The position numbers and the translations under genes were made by a program. A stretch of 64,000 bases of DNA from Muricea muricata. Lineage: Eukaryota; Cnidaria; Anthozoa; Malacalcyonacea; Plexauridae. The notes under the pieces were generated by a model. The model had not been told where the DNA came from, made no database searches, and saw only the letters and a list, made by a program, of their open reading frames with translations. The stretch spans positions 44,304,480 through 44,368,479 of the forward strand of contig OY979716.1 in NCBI GenBank assembly GCA_963855995.1, in the 5' to 3' direction. This document shows, piece by piece, positions 24,303 to 35,702 of the stretch. The stretch's first letter is position 1, and each line of letters opens with the position of its first letter.

Positions 24303-25420
24303 GTGATCATGGAGATAGAAGATCTCCCCGTGCTCAAGCTCTTTATGCACAACCTGTCGGTGTATGAAGGGGGCCGTAGGAAGGCACGGGTGTGTAAGGA
24401 CCATGTGAGAAGAATGTGCCGCCTCCTGTACGAAGTTGATTCAGAACCAAAGGGGGTCAAGAAGTTATGGCAACTTTTGCCGATGAACACTATCCGCAAC
24501 AACTTCTTCGAGGGAAACGATCTGCTATGTGAAAAAGACAAACGCAAGCCCCAAACACTGAAGTCCTATATCTTCACCTATCGATTGTTCCTGAAATTCA
24601 ACTTGGCCTCTGAGGAGAGCATCAGACTCCTCGAAAAACTGGATGATGATGACATCTGGCAGGTGAGAGATTATAACATTTAAACATATTTTTTTAACAA
24701 TATTTAGGATTACAACCCTAATCCTAATCCAACCCCACTCCTAACCCAAATCTATTCTTAATGCTATCCCAATTTCAACCCTTACCCTAATCCTAACCCT
24801 GATCCTAATCCTACCCCACTCATAATCTTAACCTGTTCCTAATGCTATCCCAATATAAACCCTTACCCTAATCCTAACCCTGATCCTAATCCTATGCCTA
24901 CTCTAATCCTGATACAAATTCAAAAAAAAATTAAAAAGTTTTTTTAACCTAACCAGATCCGATCCGCACTAGCCCATTTGGAGATGTGGCCGAAGGCGTT
25001 CACAGATGCCTTCAACCTGCGTAAGGCTCAAGTGCGTGAGCGGGACGAGAAGGAAAGGCTAACAAAGGAGGACTTCCAGTCGTTTGTGGGAGGGGAAAAA
25101 GCAACGGAGATCCAAGCCAAGTTTGAGATGCTGGCAAACAACCCGACGAAGGTGGTCGTCATCAATAACTTTGCTGAACTCCGCAACTACTTGCTGCTGT
25201 TGGTGCTCACAGCAAGTGGTCAACGCTGTGGGGCTGCCGCCAACCTCACAGTGGAGGAGTTTGAGCAGGGTGTTGAACATGCCAACAGCATTTATGTGAC
25301 AAAGACCCTGCGCCACAAGAGGGCTGCGGGCGGCCAGGCGAAGCTGCTTTGAGACGCTGGGCTTAAGAAGATGGCAAGAACATACCTTGATGTCATGCGA
25401 CCAATATTTGCCAACAATAG
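24303..25420 (+). other. Core-binding and first catalytic exons of recombinase copy 1
   Basis: Exon 24303-24662 encodes a helical segment (VRRMCRLLYEVDSEPKG...KPQTLKSYIFTYRLFLKF) like the N-terminal core-binding domain of tyrosine recombinases. Exon 24957-25420 continues with NNFAELRNYLLLLVL and ASGQRCGAAANLTVEEF, whose Arg fits the first catalytic arginine. A TGA at 25350-25352 (after GGQAKLL) interrupts this exon; the same position in copy 2 is Trp, so it is a nonsense change. Confidence 0.75.
24703..24915. repeat. Degenerate telomere-like CCTAA repeat in an intron
   Basis: Runs such as ACCCTAATCCTAACCCTGAT recur with variants (CCTAATCC, AACCCTTACCC). It fills most of the intron between exons 24303-24662 and 24957-25420. 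It resembles (CCCTAA)n with interruptions, and could be an interstitial telomeric repeat or a minisatellite of similar motif. Confidence 0.6.
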
Positions 25421-25485
25421 GTATGCAAAAAATTTATTATTAACATTTCATTACAAAATTCTTTAAAAAAAAAACACAACCATTA

Positions 25486-26177
25486 TAGTCAGGGAGGCAG
25501 AGGTCATTTTACCTACCTTCTCGAGGGACAAATCCATTTTGCTCTTAAATTGTCCGTTACATGCCTAATATAACAATTCTGAATGTTGTTTGGCCCAATT
25601 TATCTTGTGGGCTTCGATCAACACGTTTTTCTTCAGTTTTATTATAAAACTATTATGTGGTCAAAAATAGCAAACTTTCAAGTTCATTCATTTGAAAAAT
25701 GACTTGTATCATCAGAAAGCTTATAAAAAACAACATATAAGACATCATTACGGACATCCTGGTTTTTCAAGCTGTTTTCGAGTTATTGCTGCTTCAAAAC
25801 GGGAAAATGTCCTAAAATGACGCTAATTTCCTGGGCACTAGTCTGAAAATAAGTTTTCGAACGCTCATAACTCAACAAAAATGTGGAAAATAAAAGTAAC
25901 CATAATAATGTGTTATATGTAGTTTTTTATTACCTTTTTGATAACGTAAGTGGTTTTTCCCAGAAATAAGTCCGAAATTTCGCCTTTTTTGACAATAATA
26001 TAGTTTTATAGAAAATTTAAGAAAAAACGTGTTGGCTGGAGCCCACAAGAAAAATTGGGCCAAACAACATTCAGAATTGTTATATTAGGCATGTAACGGA
26101 CAATTTAAGAGCAAAATGAAATTGTCCCTCGATATGGTAAGTAGACATGTATTTTTGTACCTCTGCCTCCCTGACTA
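25486..26177. mobile_element. 692-bp non-autonomous DNA transposon with long inverted ends
   Basis: The left end starts TAGTCAGGGAGGCAGAGG; the right end is its reverse complement. The arms match for about 130 bp with a small gap, including TTAAATTGTCCGTTACATGC and AATGTTGTTTGGCCCAATTT. TTA flanks both sides (25483-25485, 26178-26180), fitting a 3-bp duplication of the Harbinger type, or a TA target if the ends are read one step differently. No transposase is encoded. It occupies nearly all of the 783-bp intron between exons 24957-25420 and 26204-27220. Confidence 0.85.
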
Positions 26178-26203
26178 TTAATATTAATCTATTCTAATCA
26201 TAG

Positions 26204-27220
26204 GTCCATGATTCCTGCCACTGCTGGCATCCCAGCAAAGCTGGCTTTTTTATTACTGCGTCTGGGCAAAATATGAATGAAAGTATGACCAGTAAAAGGA
26301 TTGACGCTATAGGCAAAAAGCTGAATCCCACCATGCCCGGCAATCTTCGCGGGTCAAGGCTAAGAAAAGGAATCATAACGATGCAAGGATCCGACCAATC
26401 CACATCCATCAGCAACACAAAATTAGCTAAACAGATGAGTCACACGGTCACAATGGCCCAGCACTATTACAACATTGAAGACGACGCACAGGCTGATGTT
26501 GACGTGGCATTGTACCTGTCCTCTTTCCTAAAACCAAAAAAGACAGTACCGGTTCCACCAACGCCAGCATCACTTACATTTGTGAGCGATCATGAAGTGC
26601 AATTGCTAACAGCTGCACCATCTCCACCAGTATCATCAGTGCCAAGAAGCCAGCCGTCACCTCCAAACACTGGTTTCAACACTGGTCCACATGCACTGAA
26701 AACCCTCACTTTAGCTATGGTAACAAACATACCATTACCACCTGCTCTAGCACCTGTTCCAGCACCTGTTCCAGCACCTGTTCCAGCGCCTGTTCCAGCA
26801 CCAGCACCACAACTGATTGCACCACAACGGGGGCCTTATGTACCAACACTTGCCAAAGGATTACCACAACAAAAACCCACAGCAACAGCACCAAAGCCAG
26901 TTACCACCTTGCCAAAACGCAAAATAAACTTTGCAGAGAAGTGTCTCTCCTGGATCCAGACGGGGAAGATACAAGACCATGGTCGACCAAGTTCCTCCGC
27001 TGCAACATCCTCGTCTGGGTCCAGACACTATTGGACCCCTCTACAAAGCGAAGTTGTCATGGAAGCCACCAGACACCTGCCTTCCAAAGCAAGGATGGAA
27101 ACCATCTTCAAAGCAGTCTTTGCTGATCAGGCATGCCAAAGACATGCCATAACTGAGCTCTTCACCCGACAGCAAATCCGGGATAAGTTCCGAAACATTG
27201 CCAAGAAGCGCGATTTGTAA
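26204..27220 (+). other. Last exon of recombinase copy 1: catalytic C-terminus and tail
   Basis: It begins SMIPATAGIPAKLAF, loses one base in the T-run near 26246, then reads NESMTSKRID, SRLRKGIITM, AKQMSHTVTMAQHYYN. The LR pair, the His in MSHT and the Tyr in HYYN fit the remaining catalytic set; the usual first His of box II is Ser here. A Pro/Ala-rich linker follows (four APVP repeats near 26755-26800), then a basic helical tail RHYWTPLQSEVV...TRQQIRDKFRNIAKKRDL that is well kept in copy 2 (45120-44735). Confidence 0.75.
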
Positions 27221-27324
27221 ATATTTTCCTTTATATAATTTCTTTTATATTTCACATTCTATCATTTCTTCTCTTTTTTGAAATATACTAAAAAGAGAAT
27301 TATTTGTGTATAAGTGGATTTACA

Positions 27325-27515
27325 AGTCTTAACCTATTCCTACTTCTATGCCAATATTAACTCTCCCTAATCCGAACCCTTATCTTAACCCTTTCCCTAA
27401 TCCAAGCCTAATCCTAAGCTATTCATAATCATAGCACAATATAACTAATCTTAATACTAACTCTTATCCTAACCGTTTCCCTAATCCGAACCCTGATCCT
27501 AATCCTATCCAATCT
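27325..27515. repeat. Second telomere-like CCTAA repeat, just after copy 1
   Basis: Phrases such as CCCTAATCCGAACCCT and CTAATCCTAAGC recur about 100 bp beyond the stop codon of recombinase copy 1. It is the same degenerate motif as at 24703-24915. Confidence 0.55.
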
Positions 27516-27579
27516 ACTATTTTTACACCCTATAATTGGCATCATATATATATGCATAAAAGGCATCATGCTTGTGAAA

Positions 27580-28370
27580 AAATGACAGACTGGACCAAAA
27601 ATTGAAAAATTTTGTCACGTTTTTGAATCTGTGGACAATGTTTTCTACCAGTTAGACTTGACCGATTCTTCTCAAACTTGGCACTTGCATTCACTTAAAT
27701 AGGGGCTTGCCAAAACTGTTAATCGCTTGGGCATAGCTTGTATAATCTTGGAGAAAATTGGACCCGAACAGGGCATCTTTTCACTATTCCGTACGCATTT
27801 TCACCTTGAAGAACCTATTTTTTCCTGAAAAGATGTATTGCAAAAATGATCTACGCATCAAGTTCTATAAGAACAAAGAATAAAAACGCGTCTTTTAAAA
27901 TTGACGTTAGTGCAGTCAAACACTCAGTCAATTTTTGGAAAGAAAATTATTCCATGTCTGTATCTATACACAGCCTTATCCTTTCACTATGAGGCAAAAA
28001 TGTAGGTATAAAAGGTCATCATGACACTGTTCTAAGTGCAAATCTGCTTTTATTTGTGAAAAATGACCAACTGGGCAAAAAATTGAAAAATTTTGTCTCG
28101 TTTTAGAATCTGCGGACAATGTTTTCTACCAGTTAGACTAGACCGATTCTTCTCAAACTTAGCACTTGCATTCACTAGGATAAGGGCTTGCCAAAACCTT
28201 TAACTGCTAGGGCATAGCTTGAATAATCCTAGAGAAAATTGGGCCCAAACAGGGCATCTTTTCACTTTCCGTACGCATTTTCACCTTCAAGAACCTATTT
28301 TTTTCTGAAAAGATGTATTGCAAAAATGATCTACGCATCAAGTTGTATCAAATAGAGCAATAAAAAATTT
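27580..28370. repeat. Repeat blocks matching the 7480-13130 mosaic
   Basis: Two copies (about 27590-27960 and 28060-28360) of a block with GACAATGTTTTCTACCAGTT, GCACTTGCATTCACT and the GAAGAACCTATTTTTT core. They match about 10045-10290 and 11705-11900. Their position on the far side of recombinase copy 1 suggests that gene was inserted into the array. Confidence 0.75.
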
Positions 28371-29737
28371 GAACACCCGATTCGGACCACGCCCATACCA
28401 TAAGTTTCCCAAACATCACTTAAAAATGTCTAAGACATCACTTCATTATTGTTTCCAGGCCACGCCCACCTCGGCAAAACCCTTTGGACCACGCCCAATC
28501 CCACCTCCACTTAGGCTCCGCCCACTTACTCAAGTCACCATTCACTTTGCCTCCATTAATCTCGACTATCGAGCAAAACACCTAGCCTGGTCACTTATTG
28601 GTTAATTAGGTCAAGAGAGTAGAAAATGCCCATCAAGTGCGCCTAACGAGCGAATGTTAACAACAGCGACTAAATTTTAACCAAAATTTGACTAAGTGTC
28701 ACAATCCACCGAATAGCAATTTCCCTTGAAAATGCTATCTCCAAGGTGCTCCACTAAAGGGCAATTTCCCCTGAAAATGCTATCTCCAAGATGCTCCACT
28801 AAAAGGCAAAATCCACTAAATGATCAATCCACTAAAAAGCAACTGCCCTTTAGTGGATAATCCACTAAAAGGATACCAAACTCCTAACCCTAACCAAGAG
28901 ATTTGGATATCAAATCGTTGTTGTAAAATGATTCCACTAACGATACTTCACAGACCCATCCTTTTCCTGAAGAAAACCCTAGCCAAAGCCATTCCAATTG
29001 GAAACATTTACAATTCTTCATTCATCTCACTTAAATGTGCAATGTGAGGAAGATCACAAACAAGAGAAATTAATTGAATTCTTCACGGCAACATGCATCT
29101 CAATCCATACAATCTGATTTAGAAATTGATAGCTTTCCATTCTCTACGCTAAACTTTGAAAGACTTTCAATCATATTCTCGAAATAAAAAATTATCATCC
29201 TGATCGTTGCCAAGAGACGTAAGTTCTTGCCAATGCTTGCTAAGAGTTGTTAAAAGCTCCTTAAGATGGATTTTCCCCTGCCCTTATTTTTCAAGGTTGG
29301 TTTGCATTTCTTCTAGAAAAGCAATAATTCTAGGAAACCACGAAACTATTTTCCAAGGAGGAAGATTAACAGCTTGACTTTTCATCATGAGAGTAACACT
29401 TGGTTGAAGAACGTCTAGAATCCCACACATATCAATGGCCTAATCTTGACCCCACACCTACACCTTGGCATACACTGTATTATGATAATATACGTAACAC
29501 TGTGTCTTAAACACAATCTATAATGCAGTCAGATAAGACAATGTTTATAATATTTCTGTCACTGAATTAGCTGTGGAGTTTAGCAGACTTCTCAACTCAC
29601 ACAATTTCATCGTGTAACACACAATTTTAAGCTTTATCTCACAATCTGATACAAGGCCTTGTCTTGTTTTCACATGACAATGAAGAAGTGTCAGGGCAAT
29701 GAGCGCAACAACGGTTGTACCTGTATAAGGGGATACC
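28371..29737. other. Intergenic stretch with short repeats
   Basis: No supported gene. Contains CCACGCCC motifs (28385-28530), a ~48-bp direct repeat AGCAATTTCCCTTGAAAATG...CTCCACTAAA (two copies, about 28710-28805) and several TCCACTAAA phrases to 28880, a motif also seen within the 7.4-13 kb mosaic. Confidence 0.45.
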
Positions 29738-30169
29738 ATGTGCAATCTGTCAATTGAGATCGATCACTTTATGGTCCAGATTTCAAATATGCAACTGACT
29801 CCAAGTTTGAGAACAGTGGAAAGGAGTGTAAATAGGCAGAAATTTCTGAATGCAATGCGGCTCTTGATAATGGTAAGTCTGCAAAAGGGCATACATATTT
29901 CGCGAGAAGATTTGGTCAAATGGTCGAGGAATGTTAGAAGACACCTTGAGACTGAGCTCATCACCATTTACTACACCACAATCCATGGTCCGCCATACCC
30001 TATGGATGATCTGGTAGAAGGCAGGGAGCGTGCTCACCTGCTGTGGCGACTATGTCCAGCCAAGAGAGCATTGCGTGGCTGCATGTCGAAAGAGGACATG
30101 AAAAAATATGTAAAAAAGACTTTCCGTTTTGCCCTGAGAGGGGGTAAAGAAGCGCTAGGTGAGGTATGA
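29738..30169 (+). other. Unrecognised open frame, 143 codons
   Basis: Open from ATG (MCNLSIEIDHFMVQ) to TGA, with a basic middle (KWSRNVRRHLETEL) and a Lys/Arg-rich end. I recognise no domain. Its tail runs into the reverse-transcriptase fragment encoded on the other strand. It could be an exon of an eroded element or chance; the low-complexity-free composition makes it worth listing but not a firm gene. Confidence 0.25.
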
Positions 30170-30440
30170 GCACACTTGGCTAGCACCTCGATGGAGAGCA
30201 CATACAGGAGAGGAGACAGAGGGCACCCCTGGTTGAACACCCGCAAGGGCAAATGAAAGAAGATGTTCAGCCGTTGATGATGATGGCAGATTAAACGTTC
30301 ATATAAATAATATGACCCAACTCTTAAAGTCTGGGCCAAGGTTGAATGTGTCAAGTATGCAATGAAGGCAACCCAAGCCAACACGGTCAAAAGCCTTCTA
30401 TTGATCTTCAGAGGGAAGGGGTAGGGGGAGGACTTCTCGC
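30165..30440 (-). pseudogene. LINE reverse-transcriptase fragment
   Basis: In one frame the minus strand reads QGCPLSPLLYVLSIEVLA, the conserved QGCPLSP block of non-LTR reverse transcriptases. Just upstream, another frame reads KAFDRVGLGCLHCILDTFN followed by FKSWVILFI, the preceding AFDRV block. At least one frameshift separates them. The catalytic YADD region is not present, so this is a short internal remnant, L1- or Tx1-like by motif. Confidence 0.7.
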
Positions 30441-30629
30441 TCCACATACTTGAGATTTTTTATAATGGACCTGTGCGAGTAATGATTGCCATGGTACGTG
30501 CTCCCTCTTTAGCTAATATACAGTCCAAGTGACTGAGAATAGTCTTAAATATAATACCTTTTGCTAGTAGAGTTTAATATAGCAAAACAGTACGTTTACG
30601 TCTAAGTGCCTGATAATTGGCCGTGTGAA

Positions 30630-31150
30630 ATTAGCAAAAGTACTGGGACCGATCTGCTTCAAGGTATCTCAAATAGCCTTGACCTATCTTGGTTATGTGT
30701 CCATTGGACTTAATACCTTTCAATGAAGATAGCGAGTTCTTGTCACTAGAATCATTTGATTTAGCAGTGTCTTTATCTATGACATTAACCGTTTTCTCAT
30801 GCTTTCTCAACAAATCTGTTGGATTCGTTCATAGTGGCAAGCAGTTTTCCAGCAGATTCATGATCTTTCGGAATGATATTGGCAAGAGAGTTTTAGGATC
30901 TTCATTTTTATGCTTTTGCATCCAATGTTGAATCTTGTACAATTCTCGTCCACGTACAAGTTCTGTCCCACATTTTAAACAAATATGGGGATTTGGTTGG
31001 TTTTCCTTGGGTTGTAGGTTGCTAGATATCCTTCCTCTTCTCCTTCAACTAGGTTGCCACAGAATACATGAACATATTTTTTACATGCAACACATTGATG
31101 GACAATCCCAACTTCCAGGTCACAAACTGGACAAAGTTGATCATTGTCTT
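30630..31150 (-). pseudogene. Zinc-ribbon plus BED-like finger fragment
   Basis: The minus strand reads LCPVCDLEVGIVHQCVACKK...HVFCG (C-x2-C...H-x-C-x2-C...H-x2-C pattern), then, after a one-base shift, PHICLKCGTELVRGRELY and QHWMQKHKNEDPK, then an acidic-basic tail with a stop. The same order, zinc ribbon then PHICLxCGxEL finger, appears at 31960-32240 and partly at 35703-36440, so this is a piece of the same transposon family lying in reverse orientation. Confidence 0.6.
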
Positions 31151-31151
31151 T

Positions 31152-31506
31152 CAGGGCCTTTTTTTAACTATATACGTGGGGGGGGGGCAAGGACCCCCCA
31201 CCCCCTCCTTTGGCCCCCCACTGATGGATTTTGGCCCCCCCCCCCTACTAAGTTGTCATGTTGTTACTTTAATGTTGTCAGCTCCTCGCTGTTAACGATA
31301 TATTACACCAAAAAACAGTGCATTGATGAGCAAAAATGTTAACTAATAATAACTGATCCTAACATTTTAAAAATATTTTTCATTCAATAATGAATATAGA
31401 AACTATGTCAGCATATCCCACAATTTGCTGGTCCCTTCGGTCATTACCAAAAGGTCCCTTATGTACACCGGCCCCCCCCACGGGCAATTTCTTAAAAAAG
31501 GCCCTG
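31152..31506. mobile_element. 355-bp hAT-type MITE
   Basis: Ends CAGGGCCTTTTTTTAA and its complement, extending as ~34-bp inverted repeats that include a G-run/C-run (CGTGGGGGGG against CCCCCCCACGGG). Flanks TTGTCTTT (31144-31151) and TCGTCTTT (31507-31514) match at seven of eight positions, an 8-bp duplication typical of hAT elements. No coding capacity. The interior is G/C-run rich (CCCCCCACCCCC). Confidence 0.8.
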
Positions 31507-31693
31507 TCGTCTTTAAATTAAATATACGAGTGTATTTGTTGGTGTGGCGATTCAATCATTCATTCATTCTCCAATATAAATTATTAAAATATGTTTAAAG
31601 TGTATAAAGTATTATCTCCAACAAAATTCCCAAAAGGCAAAAACTCAAGTCAAGGGTGCACAAGCACGAGCTGAATGTACAATGAACGAAAAA

Positions 31694-31740
31694 TTTTTTA
31701 TACTGCACGAGACCGGCGGGGCCGAGTGCAGTATACAAAA
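31694..31740. repeat. Short foldback with GC-rich loop
   Basis: TATACTGCAC is mirrored by GTGCAGTATA around a loop GAGACCGGCGGGGCCGA; flanking A/T runs extend the stem. Likely a very short remnant of a dispersed foldback. Confidence 0.5.
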
Positions 31741-31959
31741 TTTTGAGTGTGTGTATTTGTAAACAAAACACGAACTTAACAGTCTCTAACACATTTAATA
31801 TATGATCTGAGTTCACTGCTCGTGCAAGAAACATGAAAAGATTTGGATATTTTATTTATACTTTTTCTGAAACAGTTACATGACAATGTGAAATAAAATT
31901 TCATGACACATTATGACATTTTGACAAGTTGACTAAGTCTGAAACTTGAGCAGCTACAT

Positions 31960-33400
31960 TAGTGATTAGACAAAGCAGATTAGAAGCAAAAGCTAAACTC
32001 AAGTATTTAATAATACTGCAATTTCAGAATAACCCTTGGAATGAACTATTCAGAGTAAAGCCTCATAATCAACCAACTGTTGTAAAGAAAAGGGCAAAAA
32101 CTAAAAGAGATCAAAGTGACCCCCACATTTGCCTGGAATGTGGAAATGAGCTTGCCCGAGGATACAAGTCCTACAAAGAAACGGCACTGGAATCAGAAAC
32201 ATCCTGATAAGCTATTAAAAGATTGTGAGAAGTTGATTGTTCTAAACAATCATGTTCGAGCCAGAGACATGCTTCAAAAAAAGCAAAGTAAAGAAACTGT
32301 TCCATTCAGTAGCTCCAATACTGTCATTACAAGCAGCTTTGAAAGTATGCACGATGACACTTTAGCCCAAAACGCATTTGAAAATGTTTCTGGTGCTGAT
32401 ATTGTTTTAACTGAACAAAGTAAAAATTCTTAGAGCATAGAGACAAGCATCTCTTCACCAACACCACAAGTATCTCACAGAATAGAGGAGAACTTTCAGC
32501 CAAACAATAGCATATTGATACAGGATGCACCTGGCTCACAAGGAACTGAGACATGCCAACAAAGAAATGAAATACCGACTATCCAGTCCAGAATAACAAG
32601 TTTTTGCAGTTATCCTGATGAAACCAACGAGCCATCACTCAGCCATATTCAAAGTGATATCAATGAGATTTTGATGGCAATAAATGAGCTATAACTAAAC
32701 AATAAAGACACATCAGTACTGAATATATCTTCACAAGGGTATGACTCCCTTGATATCGGGGAAATGAAAACGGCAAGAAACCTTTTGGAGCTTTGCAAAC
32801 AAGAAAAGCTAGACATTGATTTGCTAGAGGATGGTTGCAGTGTAGTTACCTGTATTCCATCCAATGAATTTGTTAAGGCTGACCCTTCAACAAAAATGTA
32901 ATTGCTTTGGTATCCTGTTTGGTTTTCTAACTTTTTAGTAATTGTTAAGCTAAATTAGCTTATTTAAAATAATTAGACATATACCAACCTTGTTTTAATC
33001 TCTTATTATTTCAGCTCAGCTCTGAATAAATGTTTGGCCAGGAACTTTGCTATGACAAACAAAACTGCCAGCTTGTAGCAGGATCAATCCAGGAATGGTA
33101 CAGCTTTAAGAATGCTCTCTGTGAGCATTTTAGCTGCAACACATGTAGGAATGGTGGACAATTTCATGTTAAGGCTCTACAGTACAGGATAAAGCAAAAG
33201 CGCGTTAATGCAAGAAACCTGTCCATTAATATAAACATTGTAGCTGGTGGATTAGAAGTATGCAAAATGAAGTCAACAGCCCTCATTCATTTTTGGAGGG
33301 GGTGTTGCTCATTTGGAATCGAGTTCCACTTCCAGGCAACTTTGCCACTAGTCTCACTACAGAATCTGATCTCAAGTTGAGAGGTCTGGTTTAGTTAATT
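31960..33400 (+). pseudogene. BED-like finger transposon fragment, decayed
   Basis: Frames read PHICLECGNELARGYKSY then, after a one-base shift, KKRHWNQKHPDK, a Cys2His2 finger followed by a Ser/Thr-rich acidic region. Stops occur near 32431 and 32692. A motif QSRITSFC (32584-32607) sits where the related element at 36084 has QSNMLSFF. A further exon-like stretch lies around 33015-33380, with broken frames. The organisation parallels the 5' half of the gene at 35703-40060. Confidence 0.55.
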
Positions 33401-35702
33401 TTAAAGTGTTGTTTAGATTGTGGAGCTGAGCGACCGCAGCCGAAGGATAAATTATGTTCATCATGTGGTAATAGTACATATTTTATTGTTAAATTTTATT
33501 AATTTTTGTATACTTTCAGTATATAAGTACAAGTCAAACCAGTAACAGAAAATGCTTTCAAAATATGTTTGTATGAGCGTGAGGAAAAGGCATTACAAAA
33601 TATATATTTAAAATATATGCAAGGGGAGGCACAGTAGACCAAAATAGTTTTTGTTGTCAACACTTTAGCAGGTTACAATACAGCTCAGAAATAACCTAAC
33701 AGAGAAAACACGCTTGGAAAGTGTCTAAAACACGTTTGTAAATGCATTCCACTCGCGTTCCATTTGCATTCCTGAGCATTCCAATTTGCATTCCACTTTT
33801 ACTGGAACGCATTTATTTAACACTCATAATAAGATTGGATATTATTGGTTATTATCATGATTCCTTAATCATGTGACGTGCCACCACACACGCATAAGCA
33901 TTCGCTTTGCTGGTTGATCCACTAAAGCCTTGTATCTTTGTCTCGTAATTATCTAATTTAATTCAACTCGAAAAGCTATTTGAACAGCCATCAAAGAGTA
34001 AGGTTGAAGAGTGATAAAGTGAGCTTCAAGACCTAATTTTTTATATATTATTATTGTCGGCTTACTCGACTCTAATTGGGTAAGAACTGTGATGATAATC
34101 ATTAATCATATAAAAAACATGTCACGAGCTGTCAAGCTTAGGTTCAAAAACGGTATTATTATATTTCGTCAAAACGTGTGCAATTTTTCATACTTCTTCA
34201 CACCGTTATCTTCATCTTGTGTTTCGCTAATTCCTTAATGGCTCTTAACAACTGACTGACACAATGTTTTGGCTTTTGTAAGGATTAACGGTGGTAGTGG
34301 GTGTGGGGGGGGGCCTGACACTTCAAGACATTTTGATACTCTTTTGTGTATAAAGGCTAAAAAATATGACTCTCCAACTCATTTTTCTCTACTGTTCTTG
34401 TCTATTTTATTGAGATACAGGAAACCAAAATCAGTGTGGTATAAATTAACTTATTATGCCTATTACGTTCCACTGTTGATTTTCCTGTTTGATGTGTTAT
34501 TTATTCACTACTGAGACAAACCCATATTTCAAATGTAGCATGCATGTATGTCTTTGAAACATTTTTGCTGGTATACACTTGTGCGACTTGCATCTATTAT
34601 CATTTTAAACACTACAGGGCCCCACAGCAGCTAAGGTTTCATTCGATGCCGGGATGTTCGAACGCAGGAACGTGATATTTTACTACAGAAGACAACATGT
34701 TTCCACTGGAATGCTTTGGGATGGGTTCTGAACCCACAGTGGAAAGTTGGGGACATAAACAGGAGATCTCCTGCGGCAGGCGAAGTGCAAAAATTGCTGA
34801 TGCGGCACAATTTCGCGGCAGGAAAAACCGTAAAATTAGAGTTGCGGCAGGATCTGCGGCATATATACTATAAACAAAACTTGCGGCAGAATTTTGATAT
34901 CATTAACAGAATTTTTTATTTCGCTCTTCAAGACATTCCAACCAGTGAATAAATCTATTTCAACTGCAAGACAGAATACAATGACATACATGAAGTATTT
35001 CAATTCATCCATTTGTCAGCTGGCGAAAATCAAATGAATAATTAAAATTTCGAGTCACACGCGATGTAGCTACGTTTATCATGTTTTTACAACATTGTTT
35101 TACGTTTTGTAAATGTAATTTATGGGCTTATGGCATCTTTTCCTGAGGCGTCTTCAGGTAGGTGCTGGTAGAGACTTTAAACAGGAGTAAAAGACCTTTT
35201 TTTGTAGTATATTATCCTTGCCAAGTGGCGGAGGACATTATTTAAGCAATTTGCCTTTTGCAGATATTTCACAAATCGCGAAAACAATTGGATTTTGACC
35301 GTTTTTCAAACTTTCATGCTATGGATTTCTGTACTTTTGTGGATTTTTCATGGATGTTTTCCATTTCTTGGCTCAAAAACGACAATTAATCGGTACTTTT
35401 TGGCAGTTTTTGCTGCAAATCAACATGCACTTCGGTGTTTAACTCATGCTTTTCCCCGTTTTGGCCACTTTTCCCGCTAAATTACTTCTTTAAAATACTC
35501 ATTATAAACTTATTATATTATAAAGGTTTATTTACAAAGAAATGCATCAAATGCCTTTCGAGTAAGAAATATGCCTCTAGAGCCCTAGACTACTGGATTT
35601 TCTCATTTGCGTTGTGTTTTGTGACTGATGAAAAATCTGATATATTCTGTTAATCGTACTCCGCAATTATAAACTTGGAACCCATCTTTAATCTTTTTAT
35701 AG

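Larger units (their letters stand above)
14075..27220 (+). pseudogene. Crypton-like tyrosine-recombinase gene, copy 1, interrupted
   Basis: Exons I can support: 14075-14202, 14284-14524 (GC donor), 14597-14659, 14729-14791, 14863-14940, 15015-15095, 15170-15235, 15311-15383, 15459-15530, 15635-15711, 23256-23327, 23404-23466, 23572-23831, 23948-24140, 24303-24662, 24957-25420 and 26204-27220. Phases agree at nearly all junctions. Domain order is an acidic helical N-terminus, a repeated short-exon segment, two C2H2 fingers, a SAM-like core-binding region, a catalytic domain, a Pro/Ala linker and a helical C-terminus. Lesions: a frameshift in exon 15311-15383, a frame break within 23948-24140, a TGA at 25350 where copy 2 has Trp, and a one-base loss in the T-run near 26246. 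Copy 2 confirms the structure. Cryptons use such enzymes for recombination; I infer the same origin. Confidence 0.75.

Noticed and set aside
33030-33380. 116-codon open frame as a separate gene
   Set aside because: It lies in the decayed transposon fragment 31960-33400, with no recognisable domain and broken continuity on both sides.
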